A stretch of DNA of 64,000 bases from the NCBI RefSeq assembly GCF_001428685.1, contig NZ_LMIK01000005.1, positions 184,170-248,169 on the forward strand, given 5' to 3'. The position numbers and the translations under genes are program-made. A model generated the notes under the pieces. That model saw nothing but the letters and a program-made list of their open reading frames with translations. It ran no database searches and was not told the DNA's origin. Below, one piece after another: positions 1 through 8,457 of this stretch. Each line of letters opens with the position of its first letter. The first letter of the stretch is position 1. The DNA comes from Lysobacter sp. Root76 (lineage in GTDB: Bacteria > Pseudomonadota > Gammaproteobacteria > Xanthomonadales > Xanthomonadaceae).

Positions 1-1
1 A

Positions 2-196
2 GGCGCCATTCCCTCTGACGCGCCGAGCGTATTGGTAAAGCTGGATAGGGAGCCAAGCCGCTGGACGAAGCGGGTGAGGTCGGTGGGCTCGGGCTACTGG
101 CGTGTGGTCGGCGAAGCCCAGGATCTGATCGAACTGGCGCAACGACTGGGTCAGCGCTGGCTTAAAGGTGTGGGTCTGGCGGTCAAACTCGCCTAA
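2..196 (+). CDS. 3' end of an unidentified open reading frame, cut by window start
   Basis: The frame is open from the first bases to a TAA at 194-196, giving about 64 C-terminal residues that are rich in Arg, Trp and Leu and end in AVKLA. The last 51 codons recur exactly in the second copy of the 325-bp duplication (366-521), so two copies of this 3' end lie in tandem. I do not recognise the family. A basic C-terminus beside a duplication is compatible with the tail of a transposase, but nothing visible proves it. Confidence 0.35.
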   Translation, partial: GAIPSDAPSVLVKLDREPSRWTKRVRSVGSGYWRVVGEAQDLIELAQRLGQRWLKGVGLAVKLA

Positions 197-689
197 GGCG
201 CCTGAAAATGGCGGGAAGCGCGCGAGTAAGGGCTGACAATTATCCCTCCAGAGGCAATGGACCTGTGGCGTGACGGGGCTGGGCATCCGTCGACCTTTTG
301 TGAATCTCGCGATCCCTCAGGCTGTTAGTATTCGATGGGATATCTGTGGGTGTCCCATTCTTCGTCTGGATAGGGAGCCAAGCCGCTGGACGAAGCGGGT
401 GAGGTCGGTGGGCTCGGGCTACTGGCGTGTGGTCGGCGAAGCCCAGGATCTGATCGAACTGGCGCAACGACTGGGTCAGCGCTGGCTTAAAGGTGTGGGT
501 CTGGCGGTCAAACTCGCCTAAGACGCCTGAAAATGGCGGGGAGCGCGCGAGTAAGGGCTGACAATTATCCCTCCAGGGGCAATGGACCTGTGGCGTGACG
601 GGGCTGGGCATCCGTCGACCTTTTGTGAATCTCGCGATCCCTCAGGCTGTTAGTATTCGATGGGATATCTGTGGGTGTCCCATTCTTCG
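41..689. repeat. 325-bp tandem direct duplication (41-365 and 366-689)
   Basis: Starting with CTGGATAGGGAGCC at 41 and again at 366, two copies run head to tail. I found only three substitutions between them, all in the stretch after the shared TAA stop (aaggcg/aagacg, cgggaagcg/cggggagcg, ccagagg/ccagggg). Each copy carries the last 51 codons of an upstream reading frame plus about 170 bases of non-coding DNA with a lower GC content than the chromosome around it. The second copy runs directly into a short minisatellite and then into a truncated gene. A recent duplication or insertion-derived rearrangement is the simplest reading. Confidence 0.9.
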
Positions 690-734
690 CCTCCCCATTC
701 TTCGCCTCCCATTCTTCGCCTCCCATTCTTCGCC
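681..734. repeat. Minisatellite of CATTCTTCGCC units
   Basis: CATTCTTCGCC occurs at 681, 696, 710 and 724, that is, four times at a 14-15 base period. The first unit is the natural end of the 325-bp repeat; the others look like slippage copies between that repeat and the truncated gene that follows. Confidence 0.85.
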
Positions 735-735
735 T

Positions 736-963
736 TTCGCCCGCGATAACCTCAGCTGGCAGGACCGAGAGCTGGCCACCGTCGGCGCGCTTGCCGCGCT
801 GCAGGGAGTGGATCCTCAGATGCAGTCCCATATGCGCATCAGCCGCAATGTCGGCCTGGCAGAAGCACAGTTGCAGCAGGTGGTATCCGTGCTGCGTGAG
901 CGCGTCGGCACCGAAGCGGCCGACCGCGCCGAGGCCGCGCGCATAAGCACGGCCTCCAAGTGA
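736..963 (+). pseudogene. Carboxymuconolactone decarboxylase family protein, C-terminal fragment
   Basis: From FARDN at 736 the frame reads as the second half of a carboxymuconolactone decarboxylase/AhpD-like protein: WQDRELATVGALAAL, then a GLAEAQLQQVV helix, ending at TGA 961-963. The usual N-terminal half and the conserved active-site cysteine segment are missing. Upstream, the same frame stays open through the minisatellite and into the 325-bp repeat (a nominal ATG at 595), so a chimeric protein is possible, but that N-terminus is not homologous. I infer that the gene was decapitated by the rearrangement at 41-735. Intact family members form all-helical oligomers acting as decarboxylases or peroxidases. 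Confidence 0.7.
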
Positions 964-1038
964 CGTCGATGAAACTCGTGAACCTGCGGCCCGCGTGTTT
1001 CGTTGTCATCGATCGGTTCGGTGATGCATCTTGACCGA

Positions 1039-2253
1039 TCAATTGCCCTTCTTCTGACGACCGCTCAACGGCAGGCGCCACAACTCGTAGCGTTCTTCCC
1101 CAAGCGGGACGGAGCCTGCGAAGTGGTCGTTGAGGCGGCTCGAGGTGAAGATCAGATCGCCACCGGGCTGGATGGCGGGCGTATCGGGCCAGCGCACGCC
1201 CTCGTTGGACGCGATCAAGGACATCGATCGGGTCCTGTGGTCGTACTTCACGATGCCGTTGCGGGTGATGTCGGTGATGTAGAGGTCGCCTCGGGCGTCG
1301 GTCACGATGCCGTCGGTGTTGCCGCCCACCGCGCCCAGGTCCTGGATCGTCGCGGCGATCTGTTCGTCGGTGGAACCGGTTTTGCGCAGGATCGCCGTCG
1401 GCAGCGCGTGGATGCGCGTTCCGGTCGTCACCGTCCAGTACAGCGTCCTGGCGTCCGGCGAGAGTGCGATGCCGTTGATGCCGATCAGCAAGGGCTTGCC
1501 CGGCCATACGTCGGCGCCATGCGCGACGACCTTCACACCCGGTTCGATCTGCAGGCTCGGGTGCCGATCGAGGACGCGGCGGACCGTAGCGCTGGCGTAG
1601 TCGACCACGATCAGGCCGACCTTGTTATTCGGCGCACTGCGCGACCCGCTGTCGGAGATGTAGGCGATGCGACGGCGCTCGTCGACGACGATATCGTTGA
1701 GAAAACTGGCCTTGCGGTCGGCGACGCTATCCAACGGGATGCGCTTGACGGTACGGCCGGTTTTCAGATCCAGCACCAGCACCTTCTGCGAGCCCGCCGG
1801 CGCCTCGGCTTCGCCTGCGACGAAGCCCATGTCCAGCGCCCACAGCCAGCCGTTCCTGCGATCGACATGGAATCCGAGCACATTGCGCAGACTTCGTTCC
1901 GGCGCGCCCTCCACCGCGTTGCCTGGGTGTGACGGGAACGCGGTCAGCCGTGCCGGACCGGATTCGGCCCGGGTGTCCAGAATGCTCAGCGTGGCCGGCG
2001 CCCCGGCGGAAACCAGACGCGGCGTACTCACATAAGCGACACCTTGCGCATCGAAGTGGATGCCGGCGATGGGTGCGTCGACCGACGCGGCGAAAGGCGC
2101 AGGGTTCTTGCCGTTGTCCGGCGCATCCCAGCTCACGCCAGCGTAGCTGCGCCAGCGTTCCAGGGAGGGCCCATCCGCCGCACCGGCCGCGTTTGCGAAG
2201 GAAAGCAGGGCCGCCATCGCGATGGCGGACGTACGACAGGGGCGCTTGGACAT
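1039..2253 (-). CDS. Secreted yellow/major-royal-jelly-like (MRJP) beta-propeller protein
   Basis: 404 residues starting at the ATG of MSKRPCRTSAIAMAALL, a good signal peptide ending near AGA; longer upstream starts would bury it. The mature part shows repeated propeller strands typical of the bacterial MRJP/yellow family (SMP-30-like fold), including GFHVDRRNGWLWALDMG, SFLNDIVVDERRRIAYISDSG, LLIGINGIALSPDARTLYWT and GNTDGIVTDARGDLYITD. Some relatives are described as dopachrome-converting enzymes or ligand binders; the bacterial substrate is unknown. It should act in the periplasm or outside the cell. It is the third gene of a minus-strand run SDR - ABM - MRJP facing a divergent LysR gene, which suggests a co-regulated detoxification or aromatic/quinone-related set. 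Confidence 0.8.
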   Translation of the reverse strand: MSKRPCRTSAIAMAALLSFANAAGAADGPSLERWRSYAGVSWDAPDNGKNPAPFAASVDAPIAGIHFDAQGVAYVSTPRLVSAGAPATLSILDTRAESGPARLTAFPSHPGNAVEGAPERSLRNVLGFHVDRRNGWLWALDMGFVAGEAEAPAGSQKVLVLDLKTGRTVKRIPLDSVADRKASFLNDIVVDERRRIAYISDSGSRSAPNNKVGLIVVDYASATVRRVLDRHPSLQIEPGVKVVAHGADVWPGKPLLIGINGIALSPDARTLYWTVTTGTRIHALPTAILRKTGSTDEQIAATIQDLGAVGGNTDGIVTDARGDLYITDITRNGIVKYDHRTRSMSLIASNEGVRWPDTPAIQPGGDLIFTSSRLNDHFAGSVPLGEERYELWRLPLSGRQKKGN

Positions 2254-2300
2254 GGTCGTGTTCGGTAAGGGAAGGAGGAGATGCTGGAAGTCGGGCGGGC

Positions 2301-2591
2301 TCAGGCGACCTGGCGCATCTGCAGCAGGTCGAACGCGCCGATCATCGACCCGGCCTTGCTTCGGAACGCGTCCATGTGCGGACCGCGCATGTGGGTTTCC
2401 CACGCAGCGCGGTCGCGCCAGCGTTCGACGAATACGACCCGGCCCGGCTGCTCCAGGGACTCGTTCAACTCGTAGCTGATGCATCCGGGCAGTTGGCGCA
2501 CGACGGCGACCAGTTCGGCTTGCGCCTGGACCAGCGCGGCTTCGTAACCGGGCTTGGCCTGCGCGATGGCGATGACGATGAGGTCGGACAT
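2301..2591 (-). CDS. ABM-domain (antibiotic biosynthesis monooxygenase-like) small protein
   Basis: 96 residues with the ferredoxin-like ABM/YgiN pattern: IVIAIAQAKPGYEAAL, then CISYELNESLEQPGRVVFVERWRD and AWETHMRGPHMDAF. The family contains cofactor-free quinol monooxygenases (YgiN) and ActVA-Orf6-like enzymes, usually cytosolic dimers, but also proteins of unknown role. It lies 13 bases after the SDR gene and 47 bases before the MRJP gene, all minus strand, so it is probably in one transcript with them. The substrate cannot be read from the sequence. Confidence 0.85.
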   Translation of the reverse strand: MSDLIVIAIAQAKPGYEAALVQAQAELVAVVRQLPGCISYELNESLEQPGRVVFVERWRDRAAWETHMRGPHMDAFRSKAGSMIGAFDLLQMRQVA

Positions 2592-2604
2592 GATGGCTCC
2601 GGAT

Positions 2605-3399
2605 TCAGAGGATCGAACGGAAAGTGCCGCCTTCGACGCGAACCGCCGCGCCGTTGGATGCGGCGCCTAGCGGACTGGCCAGCAACGCGACCATCGCCGC
2701 GATCTCGTCGGCCTCGATCATTCGCGCGATCAGCGAACTGGGGCGATAGGTCTGGAAGAAGTGCGCTTCGATCTCCGCGTCGGTCATGCCAGGACGCGGC
2801 GCGGTCTGGCGCAGGTATTCGACGATGCCGTCGGAACGCGTGGCCGACGGCAGCACGCTGTTGACGGTGACGCCGGTGCCCTTGGTCAGCTCGGCCATGC
2901 CGCGCGAGACCGCCAGCTGCGCCGACTTGCTGACGCCGTAATGCACCATGTCCGGCGGCGTGAACGCGCCGACCTCGCTGGAAACGAAGATCACCCGGCC
3001 CCAGTTGCGCTGCAGCATGCGTGGGAAGTAATGCCGCGACAGGCGCACGCCCGACATCAGGTTGACGTCGAGCATGCGCAGCCAGTCCGCATCGGTGATC
3101 TCGGCGAAGGGCTTGGCTTCGTAGTAGCCGAGGTTGTTGACCAGGATGTCGGCGTCCGGCTGCGCCGCGGTCAGCGCAGCGGCGCCTTCGGCGCTGCCGA
3201 GATCGGCGACGATCGTGGCAACGCGGCTGTCGGGTGCGCCCTTGGCGATCTCGGCGGCGGCGTTCTGCAGTTTTTCCGGGTCGCGGCCGGTCAGGGTGAC
3301 GGCGACGCCTTCGCGCGCCAGGGTGCGGGCGATGGCCAGGCCGATGCCGGCGGTGGCGCCGGTCACGAGAGCGGTTTTGCCGGCGAGTTGAAGGTCCAT
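2605..3399 (-). CDS. Short-chain dehydrogenase/reductase (SDR)
   Basis: 264 residues; the ATG at 3399 is preceded by AAGGAAATCACC, so the longer upstream frame was rejected. Classical SDR features are visible: nucleotide-binding TGATAGIG at residues 13-20, NNLG (variant of NNAG) near 88-91, catalytic Ser at 140-141 (FVSSEVG) and YGVSK with Tyr154 and Lys158. The C-terminal VRVEGGTFRSIL is typical of the FabG-like clade. It should be an NAD(P)-dependent oxidoreductase in the cytosol; the substrate is unknown. It is the first gene of the SDR-ABM-MRJP run and is divergent from the LysR gene at 3769, a standard regulator-target arrangement. Confidence 0.9.
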   Translation of the reverse strand: MDLQLAGKTALVTGATAGIGLAIARTLAREGVAVTLTGRDPEKLQNAAAEIAKGAPDSRVATIVADLGSAEGAAALTAAQPDADILVNNLGYYEAKPFAEITDADWLRMLDVNLMSGVRLSRHYFPRMLQRNWGRVIFVSSEVGAFTPPDMVHYGVSKSAQLAVSRGMAELTKGTGVTVNSVLPSATRSDGIVEYLRQTAPRPGMTDAEIEAHFFQTYRPSSLIARMIEADEIAAMVALLASPLGAASNGAAVRVEGGTFRSIL

Positions 3400-3768
3400 G
3401 GTGATTTCCTTGAGACGAGCCGACGGCGCGCCCGCGCGAACGGACGTGCGCATCGCTCTGCGTAGAAAGAGTGGGGCCGACCGATCCGCCGGCCGCTGGT
3501 CGCGCAACCGGAGGTACTGCGACTTCAGAGGCCGGCCGCTTGCGGGTCAGCCAGGGGTGGATGACCTGCCCGAGCTAGGTGCCGGTCGGCCGTTCGTTGC
3601 CGCCCTGGCTGCCCTGACTCGGCACGGGCGGCACGAGTCTGGCGGAAGGGATGGAGGCGCTCTGGTTCATGGTCGTGGCCCTGCGATGCGGAATGGACTC
3701 ACTGTATTCAGCACTTATGCGGCGATAAACTGACCAGGGAGAAAAACATTTGTTCTTCTGAGGACAAG
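3400..3768. other. Intergenic region between divergent SDR and LysR genes
   Basis: 369 bases that must hold both promoters. Near the LysR side the DNA becomes AT-richer (3700-3768). I saw no unambiguous T-N11-A LysR box. A 31-codon minus-strand frame (3575-3670, beginning MNQSASIPSARL) has an AGGG about ten bases before its ATG and could encode a leader peptide, but the support is too weak to call a gene. Confidence 0.5.
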
Positions 3769-4662
3769 ATGAGCCGGAAATTCGACTATCTGGGGGACGT
3801 GGAAGCCCTCATCGCCGTGGTCGAGCACGGCTCTTTCACCGCCGGCGCCGTGGCGCTATCGACCACGCCCTCGGTACTGAGTCGCGCCGTCGCTCGGCTG
3901 GAGACGCGCCTGGGGCGGCAGCTGCTGCAGCGGACCACGCGCCGCCTGGGCCTGACCGAAGCCGGACGCCTCTACCTGGAGCAGGCGCGCTCGGCCTTCT
4001 CGCTGCTCGAAGACGCCGAGCGCGAGGTGCAGGGCCAGGAGGGCGAAATGGCCGGCCGCGTCAGGCTGAGCGTGCCGACCACCTACGGCCACTATCGGCT
4101 GCCGCCGCTGCTTGCGCGCTTCGCCAGGCAATACCCCCGGGTCCAGGTAGAACTCAACATCACCAACCGCAATGTCGACTTGGTGGCGGAAGGATTCGAT
4201 CTCGCCATCCGCCTAGGACATCTGCCCGATAGCGGCCTGGTCGCGCGCAAGCTCGAAGACGCCGCCCTGCTCCTGGTCGCATCCCCCGAGTACGTGCAAC
4301 GGATGGGCCTGCCGCAGGCGTTGGAGGATTTGCGGCGGCACCTGTGCCTGCCCTTCCTGATGCCGCGCACGGGTCGTCTCGCGCCCTGGGTGTTCCGCGA
4401 CGGCGGGAAAGATATCGATTGGTTGCCCGACGCGCCGATAGAAATTTCGGACGATGTGCTGGGCGTGGTGTCGCTGGCCGAACAAGGCGTCGGCATTTGC
4501 CAGAGCTACGAATTCATCGTTCGCGACCGGATGGAACGCGGCCGGTTGGTGGAAGTGCTGCCGCAGTTGCGGGGGCGATCGCGGCCGTTCTCGGTCGTCT
4601 ATGCGCCGCACCGGAGTCAATCCGCAGCGGCACGAGCCATGATCGACCTGCTTACGTCGTAA
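3769..4662 (+). CDS. LysR-family transcriptional regulator
   Basis: 297 residues. The N-terminal winged helix-turn-helix is clear (ALIAVVEHGSFTAGAVAL, then SRAVARLETRLGRQLLQRTTR, roughly residues 10-60), followed by the substrate-binding domain beginning GRVRLSVPTTYG. The DLAIRLGHLPDSGLVARKL segment is typical of the CrgA/DmlR-like clade, which regulates small-molecule catabolism or oxidoreductases. The gene is divergent from the SDR-ABM-MRJP run, its probable target. Effectors are not deducible from the sequence. Confidence 0.92.
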   Translation: MSRKFDYLGDVEALIAVVEHGSFTAGAVALSTTPSVLSRAVARLETRLGRQLLQRTTRRLGLTEAGRLYLEQARSAFSLLEDAEREVQGQEGEMAGRVRLSVPTTYGHYRLPPLLARFARQYPRVQVELNITNRNVDLVAEGFDLAIRLGHLPDSGLVARKLEDAALLLVASPEYVQRMGLPQALEDLRRHLCLPFLMPRTGRLAPWVFRDGGKDIDWLPDAPIEISDDVLGVVSLAEQGVGICQSYEFIVRDRMERGRLVEVLPQLRGRSRPFSVVYAPHRSQSAAARAMIDLLTS

Positions 4663-4920
4663 TACGACACGCTAAAATCGATGTCGAGAAGCTCAGCCTA
4701 TCGAAACTGAACTCTCTTCTGGTCGCCGCGGAGCAGCGGAGACAGCTGATATCCAGCCGTCGCCCATTGCCTTAGTGCGTCGATAAGGTGATCGCACTCG
4801 CTGCTCAGTACGGTTATACGATCGAGGACCCAATACCATTTCCCAGTCCGCATGCGCGCGCCACGCGGACACATAGGTCCGCGTAGCCGAACAGCCTGAA
4901 AACATGCGCGATGCCAGGCC

Positions 4921-5940
4921 TCAGCCCACTACCCGCACCACCACCTTGCCGAAATGCCTGCCCGCTTCGAGGTACTCGTACGCCTCGCGCGCCTGGTCGA
5001 AGCCGAACACGCGGTCGACCACCGGCACGATGCGATTGACCTCGACGAACTTCGCCAGCGCATCCAGCATCGCGCGGCTGCCGACGAAGATGCCGGCCAG
5101 GTGCTTCACGCCGACGATCAGCGCGAGCGGGTCGACCTGGGTGCCGCCGAAGCCGGTGACGCCGCCGATCACGGCGACGGTGCCGCCCATGCGCGTGGAC
5201 TGGATGGATCGGGCGAGGGTGCCTTCGCCGCCGACTTCGATCACGGCATCGACGCCGATGCCGTCGGTCAGGCGCAGCACTTCGTCCTGCCATTCCGGGG
5301 TGTCGCGGTAGTTGATGACGGCGTCGGCGCCGAGGGCGCGCACGCGTTCGAGCTTGTCGTCGCTGGACGAGGTGACGATGGCGCGCAGGCCGGCGGCCTT
5401 GGCCAGCTGCAGGGCGATGATCGAAACGCCGCCGGTGCCGAGCAGCAGCACGCTGTCGCCGGGTTTGAGCGTGGCTTCGACGAACATGGCATTCCAGGCG
5501 GTGATGCCGGCGCAGGACAGGACGGCCGCTTCGGCGTAGTCGAGGTGGGCGGGGATCGCGACCAGCGCGTCCTCGTGGGCGATGAACTGTTCGGCGAGCA
5601 CGCCGTCGATCTGGGCGCCGAACGAGTCGCGGGTCTTGGTCGGCGTCGGCCTGCCGTCGATCCAGTCGGGGAAATACGTGTTGATGACGCGGTCGCCGAG
5701 CTTGAAGCGGGTAACGCCGGCACCGACCGCGATCACTTCGCCGGCGCCGTCGGCCACCGGGATCATCGGGTGGGCGGCGGCCGGGCCGTACTGGCCGCGC
5801 GCGAACATCAGGTCGCGGTAGTTCAGGGACACGGCATGGGTGCGCACGAGCACCTCGTGCGGTCCGGCGACCGGGGCGGGGCGTTCGACGCGCTCCAGGC
5901 CGGCGACGTGGGCGCCGCTGACGATCTGGTAAGCCTGCAT
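4921..5940 (-). CDS. Zinc-independent MDR-family NAD(P)-dependent alcohol dehydrogenase/quinone reductase
   Basis: 339 residues from the ATG at 5940, which has GGAG suitably upstream. The medium-chain reductase layout is complete: GroES-like N-terminal domain with SLNYRDLMFARGQYG, GDRV at 82-85, then the Rossmann fold with LGTGGVSIIALQLAKAAG (167-183). The cysteine cluster that binds structural zinc is absent, and the position of the catalytic zinc ligand carries SLNYRD as in the quinone oxidoreductase branch, so I call it zinc-free. Likely reaction: NAD(P)H-dependent reduction of a carbonyl, enone or quinone in the cytosol. It is divergent from the LysR gene at 6056, which probably controls it. 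Confidence 0.88.
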   Translation of the reverse strand: MQAYQIVSGAHVAGLERVERPAPVAGPHEVLVRTHAVSLNYRDLMFARGQYGPAAAHPMIPVADGAGEVIAVGAGVTRFKLGDRVINTYFPDWIDGRPTPTKTRDSFGAQIDGVLAEQFIAHEDALVAIPAHLDYAEAAVLSCAGITAWNAMFVEATLKPGDSVLLLGTGGVSIIALQLAKAAGLRAIVTSSSDDKLERVRALGADAVINYRDTPEWQDEVLRLTDGIGVDAVIEVGGEGTLARSIQSTRMGGTVAVIGGVTGFGGTQVDPLALIVGVKHLAGIFVGSRAMLDALAKFVEVNRIVPVVDRVFGFDQAREAYEYLEAGRHFGKVVVRVVG

Positions 5941-6055
5941 GGGGTGGATCTCCGTAGGGGGTCCGGGCGGTCCGGACGGTGATCCATACGATATAGTCGC
6001 CTGATGGGCCCCGGTGGCTCTATTCAATCGCTAGTCTGTATCCTTATAGGCGCCA

Positions 6056-6958
6056 ATGGACGACAAACTCACCGGCATCGCCGCTTTCGTACAGGCCGTG
6101 GACTCGGGCAGCTTCGCGGTCGCGGCCGAGCGCATGAACCTCACCCGTTCCGCCGTGGCCAAGAGCGTGGGGCGTCTGGAACGGCGTCTGGGCGCGCGCC
6201 TGTTCCATCGCACCACGCGCCGGCAGAGCCTGACCGAGGACGGCCAGGCCTATTACGAGCGTTGCGTGCGGGCCCTGGCCGAGCTGGACGCAGCCGAGGC
6301 GACGCTGGACAGCGGCCGCCGCGAGCCGCGCGGCCGTTTGCGGGTGAGCGCGCCGGTGCTGTTCGGCCGTCATTGCGTGGCGCCGGTGCTGATGACGCTG
6401 GCGCAACAGCATCCGCAATTGCAGGTGGAGATCTCCTTCAGCGACCGGGTCGTCGATCTGCTGGAGGAGGGCATCGATCTGGCGATACGCATCGGTCCGC
6501 TGCCGGACAGCACCCTGCTGGCGGCGCGCCGTCTTGGCACGCAGCGCATGGGCATCGGCGCATCGCCCGCTTATCTGGCCCAACGCGGTCGGCCGGAGAA
6601 CGCCGAAGCGCTGGATGGCCACGCCTGCATCGTCTATGGCCGCGCCGGTCAGGACCTGCGCTGGCGGGTGCGCGACGGCGACGGCGTGCGCGAGCCGCGC
6701 ATGGACGTGAAGCTGCGCATGGACGACGTGCAGGCGATCGCCGATGCCGCGGTCGCCGGCGTCGGCCTGGCCTGGCTGCCGTGCTGGATGCTGTCGCGCT
6801 ATCTCGCCAGCGGCGAGCTGGAATGCGTGATGGGCCACGAGCTGGTGTACCCGAACGACGTGCACGCGGTGTGGCCGCAGTCGCGCTACCTGCCGTCGAA
6901 GACGCGGGTGGCGATCGATGCGCTGGTGGAGGAAATACCGAAGATCATCGGCAAGTGA
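6056..6958 (+). CDS. LysR-family transcriptional regulator
   Basis: 300 residues with an N-terminal winged HTH (GIAAFVQAVDSGSFAVAAERM, then SAVAKSVGRLERRLGARLFHRTTR) and a LysR substrate-binding domain starting GRLRVSAPVLFGR. The DLAIRIGPLPDSTLLAARRLG segment puts it in the same broad CrgA-like clade as the regulator at 3769, though the two proteins are not close duplicates. It is divergent from the MDR reductase at 4921-5940 across 115 bases, so that gene is the first candidate target. Confidence 0.92.
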   Translation: MDDKLTGIAAFVQAVDSGSFAVAAERMNLTRSAVAKSVGRLERRLGARLFHRTTRRQSLTEDGQAYYERCVRALAELDAAEATLDSGRREPRGRLRVSAPVLFGRHCVAPVLMTLAQQHPQLQVEISFSDRVVDLLEEGIDLAIRIGPLPDSTLLAARRLGTQRMGIGASPAYLAQRGRPENAEALDGHACIVYGRAGQDLRWRVRDGDGVREPRMDVKLRMDDVQAIADAAVAGVGLAWLPCWMLSRYLASGELECVMGHELVYPNDVHAVWPQSRYLPSKTRVAIDALVEEIPKIIGK

Positions 6959-6988
6959 CGGCCGATGCCCGGTGTCGGCGCATGTCCC

Positions 6989-7010
6989 GTGGGAGCGACG
7001 TAAGCCGCGA
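6989..7010 (+). repeat. Single REP element
   Basis: GTGGGAGCGACGTAAGCCGCGA, a palindrome-containing copy of the REP family found elsewhere in this window (13.7, 22.1-23.0, 58.8 kb). It lies in the 194-base gap between two convergent genes. Confidence 0.75.
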
Positions 7011-7152
7011 TCGTGCTTCCGGGCAACGTCCAAGACGGACGCAGTGCCGGTTCACTGCTTCCATATAAAGAACCCTGCGACGGGGCGCTGGCTTACTCGT
7101 TTCCGGCGACATCGAACTTATCGCCGAGCGAGCATGAGCCATCCAAAGCGCC

Positions 7153-8286
7153 TCAGCTCCCGCAGTTTTCGCGCAAGGACAACGCCTTGGCGATATCCCG
7201 CCAATCGAACGCGCCCACGCCCATGTCGTCGTGCACGGCGTAGAACACGCCGGCCGGGAAGCGCTTGGTCGCGCCCTGTTGCAGCCATACGCCGTCGGTG
7301 TTGCCGACGGTCTCGCCGGAGAACGCGCCCAGGTGGGCGAGGGTCTTGCGGTCGAAGACATGGAACAAGCTGCGGTCCTTGAACTGGTCGGTGGTGAGCC
7401 AGTAGCCGCTGCCGTCGGCGCAGGTCCACAGGGCGATGCCTTCGGCCTGCGCCTTGAACAGACCCAGGCCGATGGTGCGGCCGCGGTACTTGCCGGCGAG
7501 ATCGTACTCGCGCACGGCAGTGCCGGTTTTGAGGTCTTCTTCGGCGATCAGCAGACGGTCGTTAGCGACGTCGCCCCATAACGATTCGGGGACGCGGATC
7601 GCGCCGGCGGTGCTGGTGTCGCCGAACGCGCCGAAGTAGCGCGCCATGAACGGACCGGCGCCCGCGCCGACTTCATAGCCCTTGAAGCGCGCGTTCAATT
7701 GCGCCAGCGGCGGCGGGATCTCGTCGCCGTTGGCGTCCTCGCCGGCCATATAGGCATCGCTGACCAGCACTTCGACCTTGCCGCCGTCGATATCGCGCAC
7801 CCACAGGCCGTAGGGCTGCTGGAGTTCGCCAGTGCCGAAGCTGCCCAGCGATTCCAGGCCGGGCAGTTGCAGCACTTGCACGCGGCGGTTGTCGCGCTCG
7901 ACCACGTAGACGCGGTCGCCGTGCACGGCGATGCCGTTCGGGCGCAGGAACTGACCGGGCTTGGCGCCGGCGCTGCCGTAACGACGTAGTTCGGCGCCGG
8001 TGTCGCCGTCGTAGATCATCAGGCGGCTGGTCTTCTTCGACGTCGCCAGCAGCAGCACGCGGCCGTCGGGTGCGATCCAGGATGCGGGCGAGTCGACGTT
8101 TTCCGGCGGCGTGAGCGCGGTGAGGAAGGCTTCGCGGATCACTTGATGCGGGACGTTCGCGCTCGCGAGCATCGGCTCGGCACCGGTTTCGTCGGGCTCG
8201 CGTTCGACGCGATCGGTGGCGCAGGCGGACAGCAGCAACGCACTGACCAAGGACACGGTGACTAGCGGCGCGATGCGCAGGCGCAT
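7153..8286 (-). CDS. Beta-propeller phytase-like lipoprotein
   Basis: 377 residues starting MRLRIAPLVTV. A lipobox LLSAC puts the lipidated cysteine at residue 22. The body is a beta-propeller with NHL-like repeats (PGQFLRPNGIAVHGDRVYVVERDNRRVQVLQL written across two blades), and the C-terminal third follows the phytase (BPP, 3-phytase) pattern: EGIALW, GYWLTTDQF, SLFHVFDRKT, GNTDGVW and FPAGVFYAVHDD. BPP enzymes release phosphate from phytate with calcium. It is divergent from a TonB-dependent receptor, an arrangement known for BPP genes in Proteobacteria, and has a PhoB-box-like repeat upstream. Calcium-site residues were not checked in detail, so a non-enzymatic binding role is possible. 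Confidence 0.75.
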   Translation of the reverse strand: MRLRIAPLVTVSLVSALLLSACATDRVEREPDETGAEPMLASANVPHQVIREAFLTALTPPENVDSPASWIAPDGRVLLLATSKKTSRLMIYDGDTGAELRRYGSAGAKPGQFLRPNGIAVHGDRVYVVERDNRRVQVLQLPGLESLGSFGTGELQQPYGLWVRDIDGGKVEVLVSDAYMAGEDANGDEIPPPLAQLNARFKGYEVGAGAGPFMARYFGAFGDTSTAGAIRVPESLWGDVANDRLLIAEEDLKTGTAVREYDLAGKYRGRTIGLGLFKAQAEGIALWTCADGSGYWLTTDQFKDRSLFHVFDRKTLAHLGAFSGETVGNTDGVWLQQGATKRFPAGVFYAVHDDMGVGAFDWRDIAKALSLRENCGS

Positions 8287-8348
8287 GAGGGTCTCGCAGG
8301 ATTGAGGCGGAGCGACGGTCCGCGGCGCGCGGAGCTTAACCGGGTCGG

Positions 8349-8366
8349 ATGACAGCTTGCGGACAG
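8349..8366 (-). promoter_or_regulatory. PhoB-box-like direct repeat upstream of phytase-like gene
   Basis: Read on the minus strand this is CTGTCCGCAAGCTGTCAT: two CTGTC half-sites exactly 11 bases apart, which is the spacing of a Pho box (CTGTCAT, 4-base spacer, CTGTCAT). The downstream half-site matches CTGTCAT in full; the upstream one matches CTGTC only. It ends 62 bases before the phytase-like start codon. Control by phosphate starvation is inferred. Confidence 0.5.
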
Positions 8367-8457
8367 CGGCGTGCGCAGCGCAAACGACGACAGCGGTGTC
8401 ATCGTTCCGCCATGGGAGTGACGTAGATAGTCGCGCTTCCCTGAAGCGGACACCGCA

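Noticed and set aside
3575-3670. A 31-codon minus-strand frame with a weak ribosome-binding site between SDR and LysR genes
   Set aside because: Only AGGG about ten bases upstream, low-complexity product and no visible conservation; mentioned in the intergenic entry only.
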